Of a stretch of DNA of 31,614 bases, positions 15,135 through 22,238 are shown piece after piece. Under the pieces are notes generated by a model, which had not been told where the DNA came from, searched no databases, and saw only the letters and a list, made by a program, of their open reading frames with translations. Where the stretch lies: the NCBI GenBank assembly GCA_964606695.1, contig CAZSHG010000031.1:1-31614 (forward strand). Reading direction: 5' to 3'. Source of the stretch: CAZSHG01 sp964606695 [NCBI: uncultured bacterium] (GTDB taxonomy: Bacteria; UBP14; UBA6098). The stretch's first letter is position 1. Each line of letters starts with the position of its first letter. The position numbers and the translations under genes were made by a program.

Positions 15135-16112
15135 CTATATTCTAATAACGACGCTTCCCCATGTAAATCCCGCGCCGAACGCCACGAGGAGGACATCTTC
15201 TCCGGGCTTGATCTTGCCGGATTTCAACGCTTCATCGAAAGCAATCGCAACGCTGGATGCGCTGGTGTTACCATATTTATCAATCGTAACAACGACTTTT
15301 TTCATGGGCATTTTCAGCCGTTTTGCTGTAAATTGGATTATCCTGATATTCGCCTGATGAGGGATAAGCCATTCAAGGTCTTCAATCTCGATGCCTGCAT
15401 TCTCCATGCCTTTGACGCTCGCTTCTTCCATCGCTCGGACTGCGGTTTTGAATGTATCGTTACCTGCCATATAAATCGTATGCAGGTTTTTCTCTACCGT
15501 CTCCGCCGATGCCGGCATAGCGCTCCCGCCTGCGGGAAGAGTCAGAAAATCCGCGACGGTTCCGTCGCCAGACCAATAACTGCCTATAATACCGGTCTCG
15601 TCGTCAGATGGACCAATCACAGCCGCTCCAGCCCCGTCGCCGAAGAGAACACAGGTGCCTCTATCTTCCCAATTGGTGATCTTTGTAAGTTCCTCGACGG
15701 CGACTACCAAAACGTTTCTACAAATTCCGGCTTTAATCATTGAATCGGCCAGAATCATGCAATAGACGAAGCCGGTGCATCCTGCGGATAGGTCGAAAGC
15801 TGGAATCTGCCTGCATCCCAATTTCGCCTGTAGTAAACAGGCGGTGCTCGGGAATATCATATCGGGCGTTACCGTCGCGCATATAATAAGGTCGATATCT
15901 TCCGGTTTAAGATTGGCATCATCAAGCGCTTCCTTTACCGCGGGCAGTGCTAATTCGGAAGAAGGAGTATTCTCGTCGGAAATCCTTCTCTCAATGATGC
16001 CAGTCCTGGTTCGAATCCACTCGTCCGAGGTATCTACGATTCGTTCGAGGTCCTGGTTAGTTAATACCTTTTCCGGAACGTTCGATCCAGTTCCCAATAT
16101 CTTCGTTTTCAA
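15135..16112 (-). CDS. fabH: Beta-ketoacyl-ACP synthase III
   Basis: 325 aa. Condenses an acyl-CoA (often acetyl-CoA) with malonyl-ACP to start fatty acid chains. The Cys-His-Asn triad is complete: Cys112 in LSAGCTGFVY, His252 in LIPHQANIRI and Asn282 in YGNTSASS. Other family motifs are SDEWIRTRTGI and LFGDGAGAAV. The start is TTG at 16112, backed by a strong Shine-Dalgarno 7 nt away. This places the first 56 nt inside the end of plsX in another frame. No ATG lies near the expected start. Confidence 0.95.
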   Translation of the reverse strand: MKTKILGTGSNVPEKVLTNQDLERIVDTSDEWIRTRTGIIERRISDENTPSSELALPAVKEALDDANLKPEDIDLIICATVTPDMIFPSTACLLQAKLGCRQIPAFDLSAGCTGFVYCMILADSMIKAGICRNVLVVAVEELTKITNWEDRGTCVLFGDGAGAAVIGPSDDETGIIGSYWSGDGTVADFLTLPAGGSAMPASAETVEKNLHTIYMAGNDTFKTAVRAMEEASVKGMENAGIEIEDLEWLIPHQANIRIIQFTAKRLKMPMKKVVVTIDKYGNTSASSVAIAFDEALKSGKIKPGEDVLLVAFGAGFTWGSVVIRI

Positions 16113-17181
16113 TATTCCTCTCCTTTAATTTCATATACGAAGCGATTTTTCTATCTATTTTAGCACTCACCATAACGAATGCGAGGCTAATGGCATTCGA
16201 AATAGCCAGTGCATTCGATTTGCCGTGACCTATAATTACGTTGCCGTTTATCCCGAGAAGAGGCGCTCCCCCGTATTCGGCATAATCGAACTCCCTCATA
16301 ACCTTTTTGAAACCGCCGCTCATCAGGACACCGCCCGCCATGGAAAAGAGGTTTTTTCTGCGGCCTTTCTTGGCAATTCTTTTAAAAAGCCCGATACTCC
16401 CCTCGGCGAATTTAAGCAGAATATTACCGACGAAACCATCCGTAACAACGATATCCGCGACGCCGTGAAGTATGTCACCGCTCTCGATATTGCCGATGAA
16501 ATTCAGATTGGAATTCCTCAGGAGCTCGTGAGTCGCTTTTACCAGAGTATTTCCCTTGCCCGGTTCCTCTCCTATCGACAACAGGCCGGTTGTCGGGTGT
16601 TTCCTTTCGAGGACTTCCGTAGCGTATAGGTAACCCATCTCCGCGAAGGAAAGCAGATGTTCCGGTCTGCAATCTACATTTGCGCCGATATCGAGAACCA
16701 TGGTCGGTAGTTTTTCCAGCGTCGGAAAAAGCGTCATCAACGCCGGTCTCTCGATTCCCTCTATTTTCCCAAGCCTAACAAGCGAAGTAGCGACCACGGC
16801 ACCGGTATTGCCCGTGCTAACAAAGCCATGAGCCTTACCCGCTTCGAGTTCGTCGATAGCCTTCATTATGCTACAGTTGGGTTTCCGTAGGGCGAGAGTG
16901 GGTCGCTCGTCCATGCCGAACGTATCTTCCGCATGGACGATTTCTATTTCTTCCGGCAGAAAGCTTTTGCCAAGCGCTTTTTCAAGTTCATTTTTCCTCC
17001 CGACCAATTTGATTCTTAGGTTTGGTTGGTCGGCTACGGCTATCATCGCGCCTTCGAGATTAGCTTCCGGTGCACGGTCTCCGCCCATAGCGTCGAGGGC
17101 GATCGTGATCGGTTTGCCGGTCTCCCCTTTCGAATCCCATCGATGGGCGAGTTTCTTCGTATAGTATATCCAGCGTCCCAA
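16057..17181 (-). CDS. plsX: Phosphate acyltransferase
   Basis: 374 aa from the TTG at 17181. PlsX makes acyl-phosphate from acyl-ACP, feeding PlsY in phospholipid synthesis at the inner membrane. Conserved blocks are ITIALDAMGGDRAP, STGNTGAVVA, DIGANVDCRPEHL, GNIESGDI, VVTDGFVGNILLK and YGGAPLLGINGNVIIGHG. The catalytic start is normally within a few residues of ALDAMGG; here a 24-residue extension precedes it because TTG, 9 nt after the rpmF stop, is the only plausible start in frame. The C-terminus runs about 19 residues into fabH in a different frame, giving an overlap of 56 nt, long for this cluster. Confidence 0.92.
   Translation of the reverse strand: MGRWIYYTKKLAHRWDSKGETGKPITIALDAMGGDRAPEANLEGAMIAVADQPNLRIKLVGRKNELEKALGKSFLPEEIEIVHAEDTFGMDERPTLALRKPNCSIMKAIDELEAGKAHGFVSTGNTGAVVATSLVRLGKIEGIERPALMTLFPTLEKLPTMVLDIGANVDCRPEHLLSFAEMGYLYATEVLERKHPTTGLLSIGEEPGKGNTLVKATHELLRNSNLNFIGNIESGDILHGVADIVVTDGFVGNILLKFAEGSIGLFKRIAKKGRRKNLFSMAGGVLMSGGFKKVMREFDYAEYGGAPLLGINGNVIIGHGKSNALAISNAISLAFVMVSAKIDRKIASYMKLKERNIENEDIGNWIERSGKGIN
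16120..16124 (-). promoter_or_regulatory. Shine-Dalgarno deciding the TTG start of fabH
   Basis: AGGAG on the minus strand, within AAAGGAGAGGA, sits 7 nt before the TTG at 16112. It lies inside plsX coding sequence and is the main evidence for the overlapping TTG start. Confidence 0.7.
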
Positions 17182-17190
17182 GGTCAGTCT

Positions 17191-17370
17191 CTAAGTTTCA
17201 ACCTGGACTACCTCACGTCCGGCGTAATAGCCGCATTCCTTGCAAGCCCGATGGGGAAGCATCGGCGACTTGCAGTGGGGACACTCAATTACTTTTGGCG
17301 CAACCGCTTTATAATGCGTTCTGCGCTTCCTTTTTCTCGTTTTGCTACTTCTTCTCTTTTGAAGAGCCAT
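17191..17370 (-). CDS. rpmF: Ribosomal protein L32
   Basis: 59 aa, a normal length. The start [17 protein letters not shown] is the basic rRNA-binding tail. A zinc ribbon follows with Cys30 and Cys33 (ECPHC) and Cys43 and Cys46 (ACKECGYY), then [10 protein letters not shown]. All four zinc-ligand cysteines are present, so this is the C+ form. It lies between yceD and plsX as in many bacteria. Its start overlaps the end of yceD by 26 nt and it ends 9 nt before the plsX start. L32 is part of the large ribosomal subunit. Confidence 0.95.
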   Translation of the reverse strand: MALQKRRSSKTRKRKRRTHYKAVAPKVIECPHCKSPMLPHRACKECGYYAGREVVQVET

Positions 17371-17869
17371 TTTCTACCTCTTTATGCTGTTTAAGTTTTT
17401 TCAAAACCTTCCATCGCGGATCGATCGATTCGTCCTCCGCGCCGTATTCTATCCCGGGGCATTCTTCACTGCAACGGGGGATTCGAGGAAGCCCGAGGAT
17501 GATCTCCTCTCGAATTCGTTCTTCGAGATCGATAATGCCCATATCCTTGTCGATAAAAGCGAAATCATCATCGACGAAATCGACGTCGCGAACACCGCCT
17601 TTCTGAGCTTTGAGGTGAAGTTCAACAGTTGACTTGAACTCGTAATCAAACTTCTTCAGGCATCTCGCGCAAACTAATCCGAGATTCGTTTCAACATCCG
17701 CAATGAGCGTAATTTCAAGGCCCGTCCTATGCGATTCGATATTGACTTTTACAGGCGCCTCGAAAAGTGTATCGGGATATTTCAATCCGAGGTCTTCCGG
17801 CTGAATTGAAAAATCGATACTATCTGTGCCCTCACGGATTTCCGATATGGTTATCCGCATCGAAAACAT
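17345..17869 (-). CDS. yceD: YceD/DUF177 family protein
   Basis: 174 aa, typical length. The family, linked to 23S rRNA accumulation in Escherichia coli and plants, is shown by [14 protein letters not shown], an acidic stretch ([15 protein letters not shown]), [19 protein letters not shown] and CSEECPGI; the paired cysteines may bind metal. Its place before rpmF is the classical arrangement, which supports the symbol. The ATG at 17869 lies 9 nt after a consensus -10 box; the ATG at 17860 (Met4) is an alternative and neither has a clear Shine-Dalgarno. As first gene it sets expression of the ribosome/fatty acid operon that follows. Confidence 0.88.
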   Translation of the reverse strand: MFSMRITISEIREGTDSIDFSIQPEDLGLKYPDTLFEAPVKVNIESHRTGLEITLIADVETNLGLVCARCLKKFDYEFKSTVELHLKAQKGGVRDVDFVDDDFAFIDKDMGIIDLEERIREEIILGLPRIPRCSEECPGIEYGAEDESIDPRWKVLKKLKQHKEVENGSSKEKK

Positions 17870-17878
17870 AGTTGGATT

Positions 17879-17907
17879 ATTATAGGATTGTCGGCTTATT
17901 AAGTCAA
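17879..17907 (-). promoter_or_regulatory. Consensus promoter of the yceD-rpmF-plsX-fabH-fabD operon
   Basis: Minus-strand TTGACT (17902-17907), a 17-nt spacer and a perfect TATAAT (17879-17884). The -10 ends 9 nt before the first ATG of yceD, so the message would be leaderless or nearly so from Met1, or have about a 12-nt leader to Met4. Confidence 0.75.
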
Positions 17908-17942
17908 GGTTTTTCTCTTATACGATATTTTCCGAGTTTGGA

Positions 17943-17970
17943 TTGATTTATTGCGAAAAAAACATATTAA
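17943..17970 (+). promoter_or_regulatory. Candidate promoter of yidD
   Basis: TTGATT (17943-17948), a 16-nt A-rich spacer and TATTAA (17965-17970), leaving a leader of about 22 nt with GAGGAG just before the ATG at 17999. Confidence 0.35.
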
Positions 17971-17998
17971 TATGAAGAACGAGCCAATCGAGGAGTAA

Positions 17999-18316
17999 AT
18001 GAAAACGTCAATTCTAATTACCCTAATCCTGCTTCTCATCGTAATCTCGATAGTTATCGATTTACATAGACCTCCCGACAGGCAGATAACCGCAAAGCTT
18101 CTTATAGAAGCGATCTCACTCCATTCGGAATATATGTCTCCCCTTCTCGAAGAACTCGGTGTCAGATGTAAATTCGAGCCAACGTGCAGTGAATACTCGC
18201 GGTTGGCGATCCAAAGACACGGGTCGTGGCGAGGTTCGATCCACTCAATCAAAAGGCTTTCTCGATGCACGCCGTGGTCGTCGGATTGCGGTTACGATCC
18301 CGTTCCTGAGGAATAA
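17999..18316 (+). CDS. yidD: Membrane protein insertion efficiency factor
   Basis: 105 aa. YidD assists insertion of inner-membrane proteins together with YidC and lies at the membrane. The signature is clear: CKFEPTCSEYSRLAIQRHG, then IKRLSRCTPWS and GYDPVPEE at the end, with the three conserved cysteines. An N-terminal hydrophobic helix (about 4-22) makes it longer than the common 70-85 residues. It is usually next to rnpA and yidC; here it is divergent from the yceD operon, so it appears relocated. A GAGGAG site lies very close (3 nt) to the ATG. Confidence 0.9.
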   Translation: MKTSILITLILLLIVISIVIDLHRPPDRQITAKLLIEAISLHSEYMSPLLEELGVRCKFEPTCSEYSRLAIQRHGSWRGSIHSIKRLSRCTPWSSDCGYDPVPEE

Positions 18317-18341
18317 AAAAGGGCGGCGTTTATCGCCGCCC
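18315..18341 (-). terminator. Intrinsic terminator of the type A T9SS-like secreted protein gene
   Basis: On the minus strand GGGCGGCG pairs perfectly with CGCCGCCC (18321-18341, loop ATAAA), followed by six T (complement of 18315-18320). The hairpin touches the yidD stop codon, but there is no T-run on the plus side, so it works mainly for the minus-strand gene. Confidence 0.85.
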
Positions 18342-18363
18342 CGGCAAGTCATATCTGGAATAA

Positions 18364-19947
18364 TCACTTCATATAAATAATCCGTTCCGTCTCCAGGTTC
18401 CCGGAATAAGCGACTCTAATAAGGTAAACGCCGGTGGGCGTCTCGTCGTTAGGTTGCCACTTGTAGGTCATTGGACGTATCGTTTGTTTCTCTTCGATTA
18501 TACGTCCGCTAACATCGTAAATTACCATTTTCGAATCGCCGGGTAGATGAATCGCGCAGGCGCTATTGAAAGGATTTGGCCATATATTCAGGGATCGAGA
18601 GGTGGGGAGATTTCCTCGAATCGCAAGCTCGCCGGCAGGAAGTGTATATGTATCCACGCCATCGCTTGCGGAGAAAGTAAATTCCGCTCCCCATCCATGA
18701 TAGCCGGGAATCACGGTGGAATACTGAATACCCTCAGTCCATCCATGTGGTCCAACTACTTCTGCCTTGGAAAGCTCATGCACATCGCGAGTAGCCATAA
18801 TCTCGACACGCACATATTCGGGCGGGTTCTCGTCTGCATCCGAATAGGTTACCGTGATTGTCGATTGTTCAGGGCCGTCGGCGTAAACCACACTCGGTGA
18901 AGATAAAATCGGCGGTGTATTCGGCGCGGTCGGCGAGGATACCCACCCCTCTAACGAAGTGCCATTATGGTTATAGTAAGCGTGGCCTACTTTGGCTTCA
19001 TCCGGGAAATAAGAGACAATAGTAGGAGCCCACCATGAGCCTGTCCAATACAAATGCATCGTCGTGGCCTGGACGTTCCAATATCTGGCCTCGTTTGGGT
19101 ATATTCCGTAATCGGGGTCGCCGATAATCGATGTCATTGGACAGGATACGAACATAGTCTCGGCTACAAATACGAAATCAATAGAATCGTCAATAACATA
19201 TATTTCCTGTGGATCTCTATCGTAAACTTTCAATACTCCGGGGGCAAATTCGACGTGGCCTTCTAAATCGGGTGGATCTAATTCATTGCACCAGACCATT
19301 GAATAGACTATTTCGCCGGTAGGCTCCATCGGGTTATTAACAGAAAACATATATCCATAATTATGGTCATACAGATCAAGAACTGAAGAATAGGCTCCAT
19401 CTTCTCTGCGGAATTCGTCGGAAGCCATTACCATCTTTCCGTAAAATCTACTGCCTGAAATACAGAAACCCGCACCGCGGATATCCAACCATTCACCGAC
19501 ACCACCCGGGATATTATTCATACTGTCCAGGCCGTCATCATCTGTCCAATAAACATACCAGTTCGCGGGTAATCTACAGTTTTCAGTGCCGCCATAGAAT
19601 GCCGTCTGGCCGCCCCAGCAACTATCGGTTTGAATATAAAACCGCCAGTGGGCATCTCCGGCAATTCCTGCCGTAGTAGCTTCGTATCTATCATCTACGG
19701 TATTAGTCGCGATTTGAGGTGTCCAGGTCAACTGCCCATCCGTTGAATAATACAGGAAGGCGTCGGTTACAGTAAAATCGGGCCAGAGGCCGTTGTTTAT
19801 CTCGCATAGGCCGTTCAAAGGATCACCACTCAAACGAGCTTGAACCCCGGCGTCGTATTGAAAAGGCGGAATACTATCGCCGTGACCGGTTGCAAACGCA
19901 GTTACGGCAATAATCGAGATGACTAATAGAATCCCTTTGGCTTTCAT
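18364..19947 (-). CDS. Secreted protein with type A T9SS-like C-terminal sorting domain
   Basis: 527 aa. A signal peptide (1-20, ending AFATG) is followed by a large beta-rich domain with several Trp-rich strands (about 30-340) and no recognised enzyme motif. An Ig/PKD-like domain follows (about 345-445: NTPPILSSPSV, ITVTYSDADENPPEYV). The last 80 residues have the form of a type A sorting domain: LNIWPNPFNSA, MVIYDVSGRIIEE, PTGVYLIRV and the basic end IIYMK. This predicts Sec export, then passage through a type IX system and attachment or release at the cell surface. Function is unknown. It has its own promoter, a good GGAGG site and a terminator, so it is a single-gene unit. Confidence 0.88.
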   Translation of the reverse strand: MKAKGILLVISIIAVTAFATGHGDSIPPFQYDAGVQARLSGDPLNGLCEINNGLWPDFTVTDAFLYYSTDGQLTWTPQIATNTVDDRYEATTAGIAGDAHWRFYIQTDSCWGGQTAFYGGTENCRLPANWYVYWTDDDGLDSMNNIPGGVGEWLDIRGAGFCISGSRFYGKMVMASDEFRREDGAYSSVLDLYDHNYGYMFSVNNPMEPTGEIVYSMVWCNELDPPDLEGHVEFAPGVLKVYDRDPQEIYVIDDSIDFVFVAETMFVSCPMTSIIGDPDYGIYPNEARYWNVQATTMHLYWTGSWWAPTIVSYFPDEAKVGHAYYNHNGTSLEGWVSSPTAPNTPPILSSPSVVYADGPEQSTITVTYSDADENPPEYVRVEIMATRDVHELSKAEVVGPHGWTEGIQYSTVIPGYHGWGAEFTFSASDGVDTYTLPAGELAIRGNLPTSRSLNIWPNPFNSACAIHLPGDSKMVIYDVSGRIIEEKQTIRPMTYKWQPNDETPTGVYLIRVAYSGNLETERIIYMK

Positions 19948-19981
19948 CCGTTCCTCCCGGAAAGGGTTGATAATCTATAAT

Positions 19982-20009
19982 AATATATGTTTAAAAAACT
20001 GCTTTGCAA
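19982..20009 (-). promoter_or_regulatory. Promoter of the type A T9SS-like secreted protein gene
   Basis: Minus-strand TTGCAA (20004-20009), a 16-nt spacer and TATATT (19982-19987), about 35-40 nt before the ATG at 19947. A perfect 11-bp inverted repeat lies just upstream. Confidence 0.45.
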
Positions 20010-20025
20010 ATAAAAAGTCGCTCCA

Positions 20026-20057
20026 AAGTGTTACGATTTACCCATTTCGTAACACTT
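20026..20057. repeat. Perfect 11-bp inverted repeat between the sigma operon and the secreted protein gene
   Basis: AAGTGTTACGA (20026-20036) and TCGTAACACTT (20047-20057) are exact inverted arms around a 10-nt loop. On the minus strand a TTTTT run begins about 10 nt after the stem, so it may be an imperfect terminator for the sigma operon or an operator upstream of the next promoter. Confidence 0.55.
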
Positions 20058-20087
20058 ATGGGTCTCCGGGCTACATATTCCGGTTGC

Positions 20088-20765
20088 TCAGCTCTTTTCG
20101 AGACGATATTGAATGCGGCCGTTGTCGTATATTAGCATACGATGCGGTTCGGCTACTTCATACCAGGCTTCCTGGATTCCCATACCGAAATCGAATCGGA
20201 TGGGATAGGCTTCGAATTTACCGGCGGGGATCTCTACCTCTACGGGATCATTCACTATTAATGCCATTCCAATAAGCGTAACTGAAGCGGGCACGAATAA
20301 TTTCATGTTATGTTTCTTCTGGCCGAAATCTATGGCGGGAGTGGTAAACAATAACTGATCGTTATGTATCGTCATAATCTCCGAAACAGCTATAGTGCGG
20401 TCTTCTTCCCCAGCATCGACAGTCATATGCGCGCGAATGGAATCGCCGTCGAAAACGGTTCTGATTTCCACTCTTCCCTGACTGCTATTGAAAACTTTCG
20501 TGCCTTCGATAGGCATGAGTGATTTCTCGTCTATCAGGATTTCGCTTTCGTTGATAGAATCGGAAATCCATAGGCCTTCTTCTGTCAGGTTGTAGATCAC
20601 CGTAGTCTGCGCGATACGGTTTTCCTCCTGATCGAAAAGACCGTATTGGAGGGTATCGTGCGCGGGCAATTGGAGTTTCTCGTTAAAGGAGAGCTCCCAT
20701 TCTTCGGAATGTGCTGTCAAAGCTAAAGATATGAGCATAATTAGCGAAATGATAAATTCTTTCAT
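20088..20765 (-). CDS. Secreted DUF3108-like protein, end of the sigma-factor operon
   Basis: 225 aa. A signal peptide (about 1-20, ending LTAHS) leads to a soluble beta-rich protein. The second half has VEIPAGKFEAYPIRFDFG, then EAWYEVAEPHRMLIYDNGRI and a basic end, a pattern seen in DUF3108-type periplasmic proteins; the match is loose. No catalytic motif is evident. Its ATG overlaps the stop of the protease gene by 4 nt (ATGA), so it belongs to the sigma/anti-sigma operon and probably acts in the periplasm or outer membrane, perhaps as the sensed or protective component. That role is inferred from position. Confidence 0.72.
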   Translation of the reverse strand: MKEFIISLIMLISLALTAHSEEWELSFNEKLQLPAHDTLQYGLFDQEENRIAQTTVIYNLTEEGLWISDSINESEILIDEKSLMPIEGTKVFNSSQGRVEIRTVFDGDSIRAHMTVDAGEEDRTIAVSEIMTIHNDQLLFTTPAIDFGQKKHNMKLFVPASVTLIGMALIVNDPVEVEIPAGKFEAYPIRFDFGMGIQEAWYEVAEPHRMLIYDNGRIQYRLEKS

Positions 20766-21427
20766 TTTTCATCCTTATCTTTTGAAATTAGTATTGCGGT
20801 TATCCAGACGATTATACTGAATAGCCCTATTATTATTTCCAGGTTCCAGATTGCGACGTAATCCGCAAGAGACACTGCCATATAATTCAATAGTGAATGG
20901 GCAATGATTGCAATCGGTAATCCCCACGATATTCTCCGGGCATTACCTCCTCCGACCGCTATAGCCGATGCTCCTGTATGAAAGATAATAGCCGATAGTC
21001 TCTCTACAAGCGCAACGGAGCCAATACTCCCGGGATGAAGTCCAACCAACCATATTGCCTCCGCGACGCCAAATCCGGCGCCCGCCGCCGGGCCGTTAAG
21101 GGTTTTCGAGGTTCCGAGTCTAATCCCGGCGATAATGAAAACCGCCGGCAGAATGGCTTTCGCGATTTCTTGAACCAGCCCCGACGGCAAGATATAAAAG
21201 ACCATTCTTGCCCAGATCGCGATTTCCGTGCCGACAAGCGCTTCGGTGATTGCCTGTTGGATGGGTATCTGAATTAACTTAATCGAATAGACTGCGATAG
21301 CTCCCCAGAATAGTGAAATTAACCATCCGAAACCAATCTTCCTCGCCCTCAGGATAAAGGGAGTGATCGCGATAGACGCGAAGGCGAGGAAACTAACGAA
21401 CCTTATCCACTGGGGGATCGTCTCCAT
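20762..21427 (-). CDS. PrsW/YhfC-like intramembrane protease
   Basis: 221 aa with about seven hydrophobic segments and little else. Conserved polar residues lie inside helices in the order expected for the CPBP/PrsW/YhfC clan: Glu87 in GLVQEIAK, Glu123 in GAGFGVAEAIWL, His150 in IIFHTGASAIAVGG, and His177 with Asn181 in IIAHSLLNYMAV. These would form the active site of a membrane-embedded protease; in Bacillus subtilis PrsW cleaves the anti-sigma factor RsiW. Whether this member is closer to PrsW or YhfC cannot be settled by eye. It overlaps ybjQ by 1 nt (TAATG) and the next gene by 4 nt, inside an ECF sigma operon, which points to the anti-sigma factor as substrate. Confidence 0.75.
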   Translation of the reverse strand: METIPQWIRFVSFLAFASIAITPFILRARKIGFGWLISLFWGAIAVYSIKLIQIPIQQAITEALVGTEIAIWARMVFYILPSGLVQEIAKAILPAVFIIAGIRLGTSKTLNGPAAGAGFGVAEAIWLVGLHPGSIGSVALVERLSAIIFHTGASAIAVGGGNARRISWGLPIAIIAHSLLNYMAVSLADYVAIWNLEIIIGLFSIIVWITAILISKDKDEK

Positions 21428-21750
21428 TATTCCTCTGGTTCCAATTGCACGGCCGTGCCGTATGCGAGTAATTCGGCGGCACCCTGCATCATGCTGTTAG
21501 TTGTGAAACGGATACATACAATAGCGTCGGCTCCCAGAGCTTTGGCTTCGGCAGACATTCTATCGAGGGCTTGTTCGCGGGATTCAGCGACCATTTTTGT
21601 GTAGTCCGAAATTTCTCCTCCGGCGAGGTTACGCAGAGCGGCCATGATATCGTGTCCCACGTTACGGGCGCGTATGGTGTTTCCTCTGACCAGACCGAGT
21701 GTCCTCTTTATTTTGCGCCCCGGGACTTCGTCGCTTGTAACCTGTATCAT
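21427..21750 (-). CDS. ybjQ: YbjQ/UPF0145 family protein
   Basis: 107 aa, the usual size. Typical motifs are the early VTSDEVPGRKIKRTLGLVRG, then GGEISDYTKMVAESREQALDRM, AKALGADAIVCIRF and the end LLAYGTAVQLE. The family forms small cytoplasmic oligomers; a metal-binding role has been proposed but is unproven. It overlaps the anti-sigma gene by 4 nt and the protease gene by 1 nt, so it is made with the signalling proteins. The reason for a YbjQ protein here is unknown. Confidence 0.9.
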   Translation of the reverse strand: MIQVTSDEVPGRKIKRTLGLVRGNTIRARNVGHDIMAALRNLAGGEISDYTKMVAESREQALDRMSAEAKALGADAIVCIRFTTNSMMQGAAELLAYGTAVQLEPEE

Positions 21751-22238
21751 AATTCTACCTCCTTATACCTATCGCATCTATATCTGAACCAGGTCTCTCG
21801 AATAGCGGAAATAAGCAGTATTATAAGTCCCAATCCAACGAAGGCAACTCCGGCTTTCAAAAAGACCGATATTTCGGAATCACCAAAAAAATCCTTGAAA
21901 AGCGAATACCAGCCGAAAGCGAGAAGAATCATAGCGCCAATCGACGTAAAAATCCAGCCTATCCCCTTTTCGATTCGATTATAGATGCCCCGCTTATATA
22001 CCTTCCAGCGGGCATCCGGTAAATCCGCGAGTTTCATTTCCGAAGTTACCCCCTTTAATTTTCTGAGTTTGCGGACGAAATCCCTGCAATTGGGACATTC
22101 CAGAAGATGTTCTTCCGTCTGGACCGCCTTTTCCGGCGCAAGCTCGCCATCTACAAGCGCACTGACGAGTATGCCCCATTCCTCGGAACAGCACTCATTC
22201 GAGTTAATTTCGGTGTTTTCGGTTTTGTTTTCAGTCAT
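21747..22238 (-). CDS. Zinc-finger (zf-HC2) anti-sigma factor with two membrane segments
   Basis: 163 aa. The cytoplasmic N-terminus carries the zinc-binding anti-sigma motif H-x3-C-x2-C (His44, Cys48, Cys51 in HLLECPNC) after SALVDGELAPEKA. Two membrane helices (about 93-112 and 125-146) are joined by a loop of only about 12 residues, and a short basic/acidic C-terminal tail returns to the cytoplasm. It should hold the upstream ECF sigma factor at the inner membrane. With no periplasmic domain to speak of, the signal must be read in the membrane or cytoplasm. Its start overlaps the sigma gene by 8 nt, which is usual for sigma/anti-sigma pairs. Confidence 0.9.
   Translation of the reverse strand: MTENKTENTEINSNECCSEEWGILVSALVDGELAPEKAVQTEEHLLECPNCRDFVRKLRKLKGVTSEMKLADLPDARWKVYKRGIYNRIEKGIGWIFTSIGAMILLAFGWYSLFKDFFGDSEISVFLKAGVAFVGLGLIILLISAIRETWFRYRCDRYKEVEL

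Noticed and set aside
15128-15196. 23-residue N-terminal extension of fabD
   Set aside because: It overlaps fabH and is unlike FabD; MKNAYIFPGQGSQ is the family's normal start.
14715-15743. 342-codon plus-strand frame opposite fabD and fabH
   Set aside because: Antisense to two genes with intact catalytic motifs; the translation has no recognisable domain.
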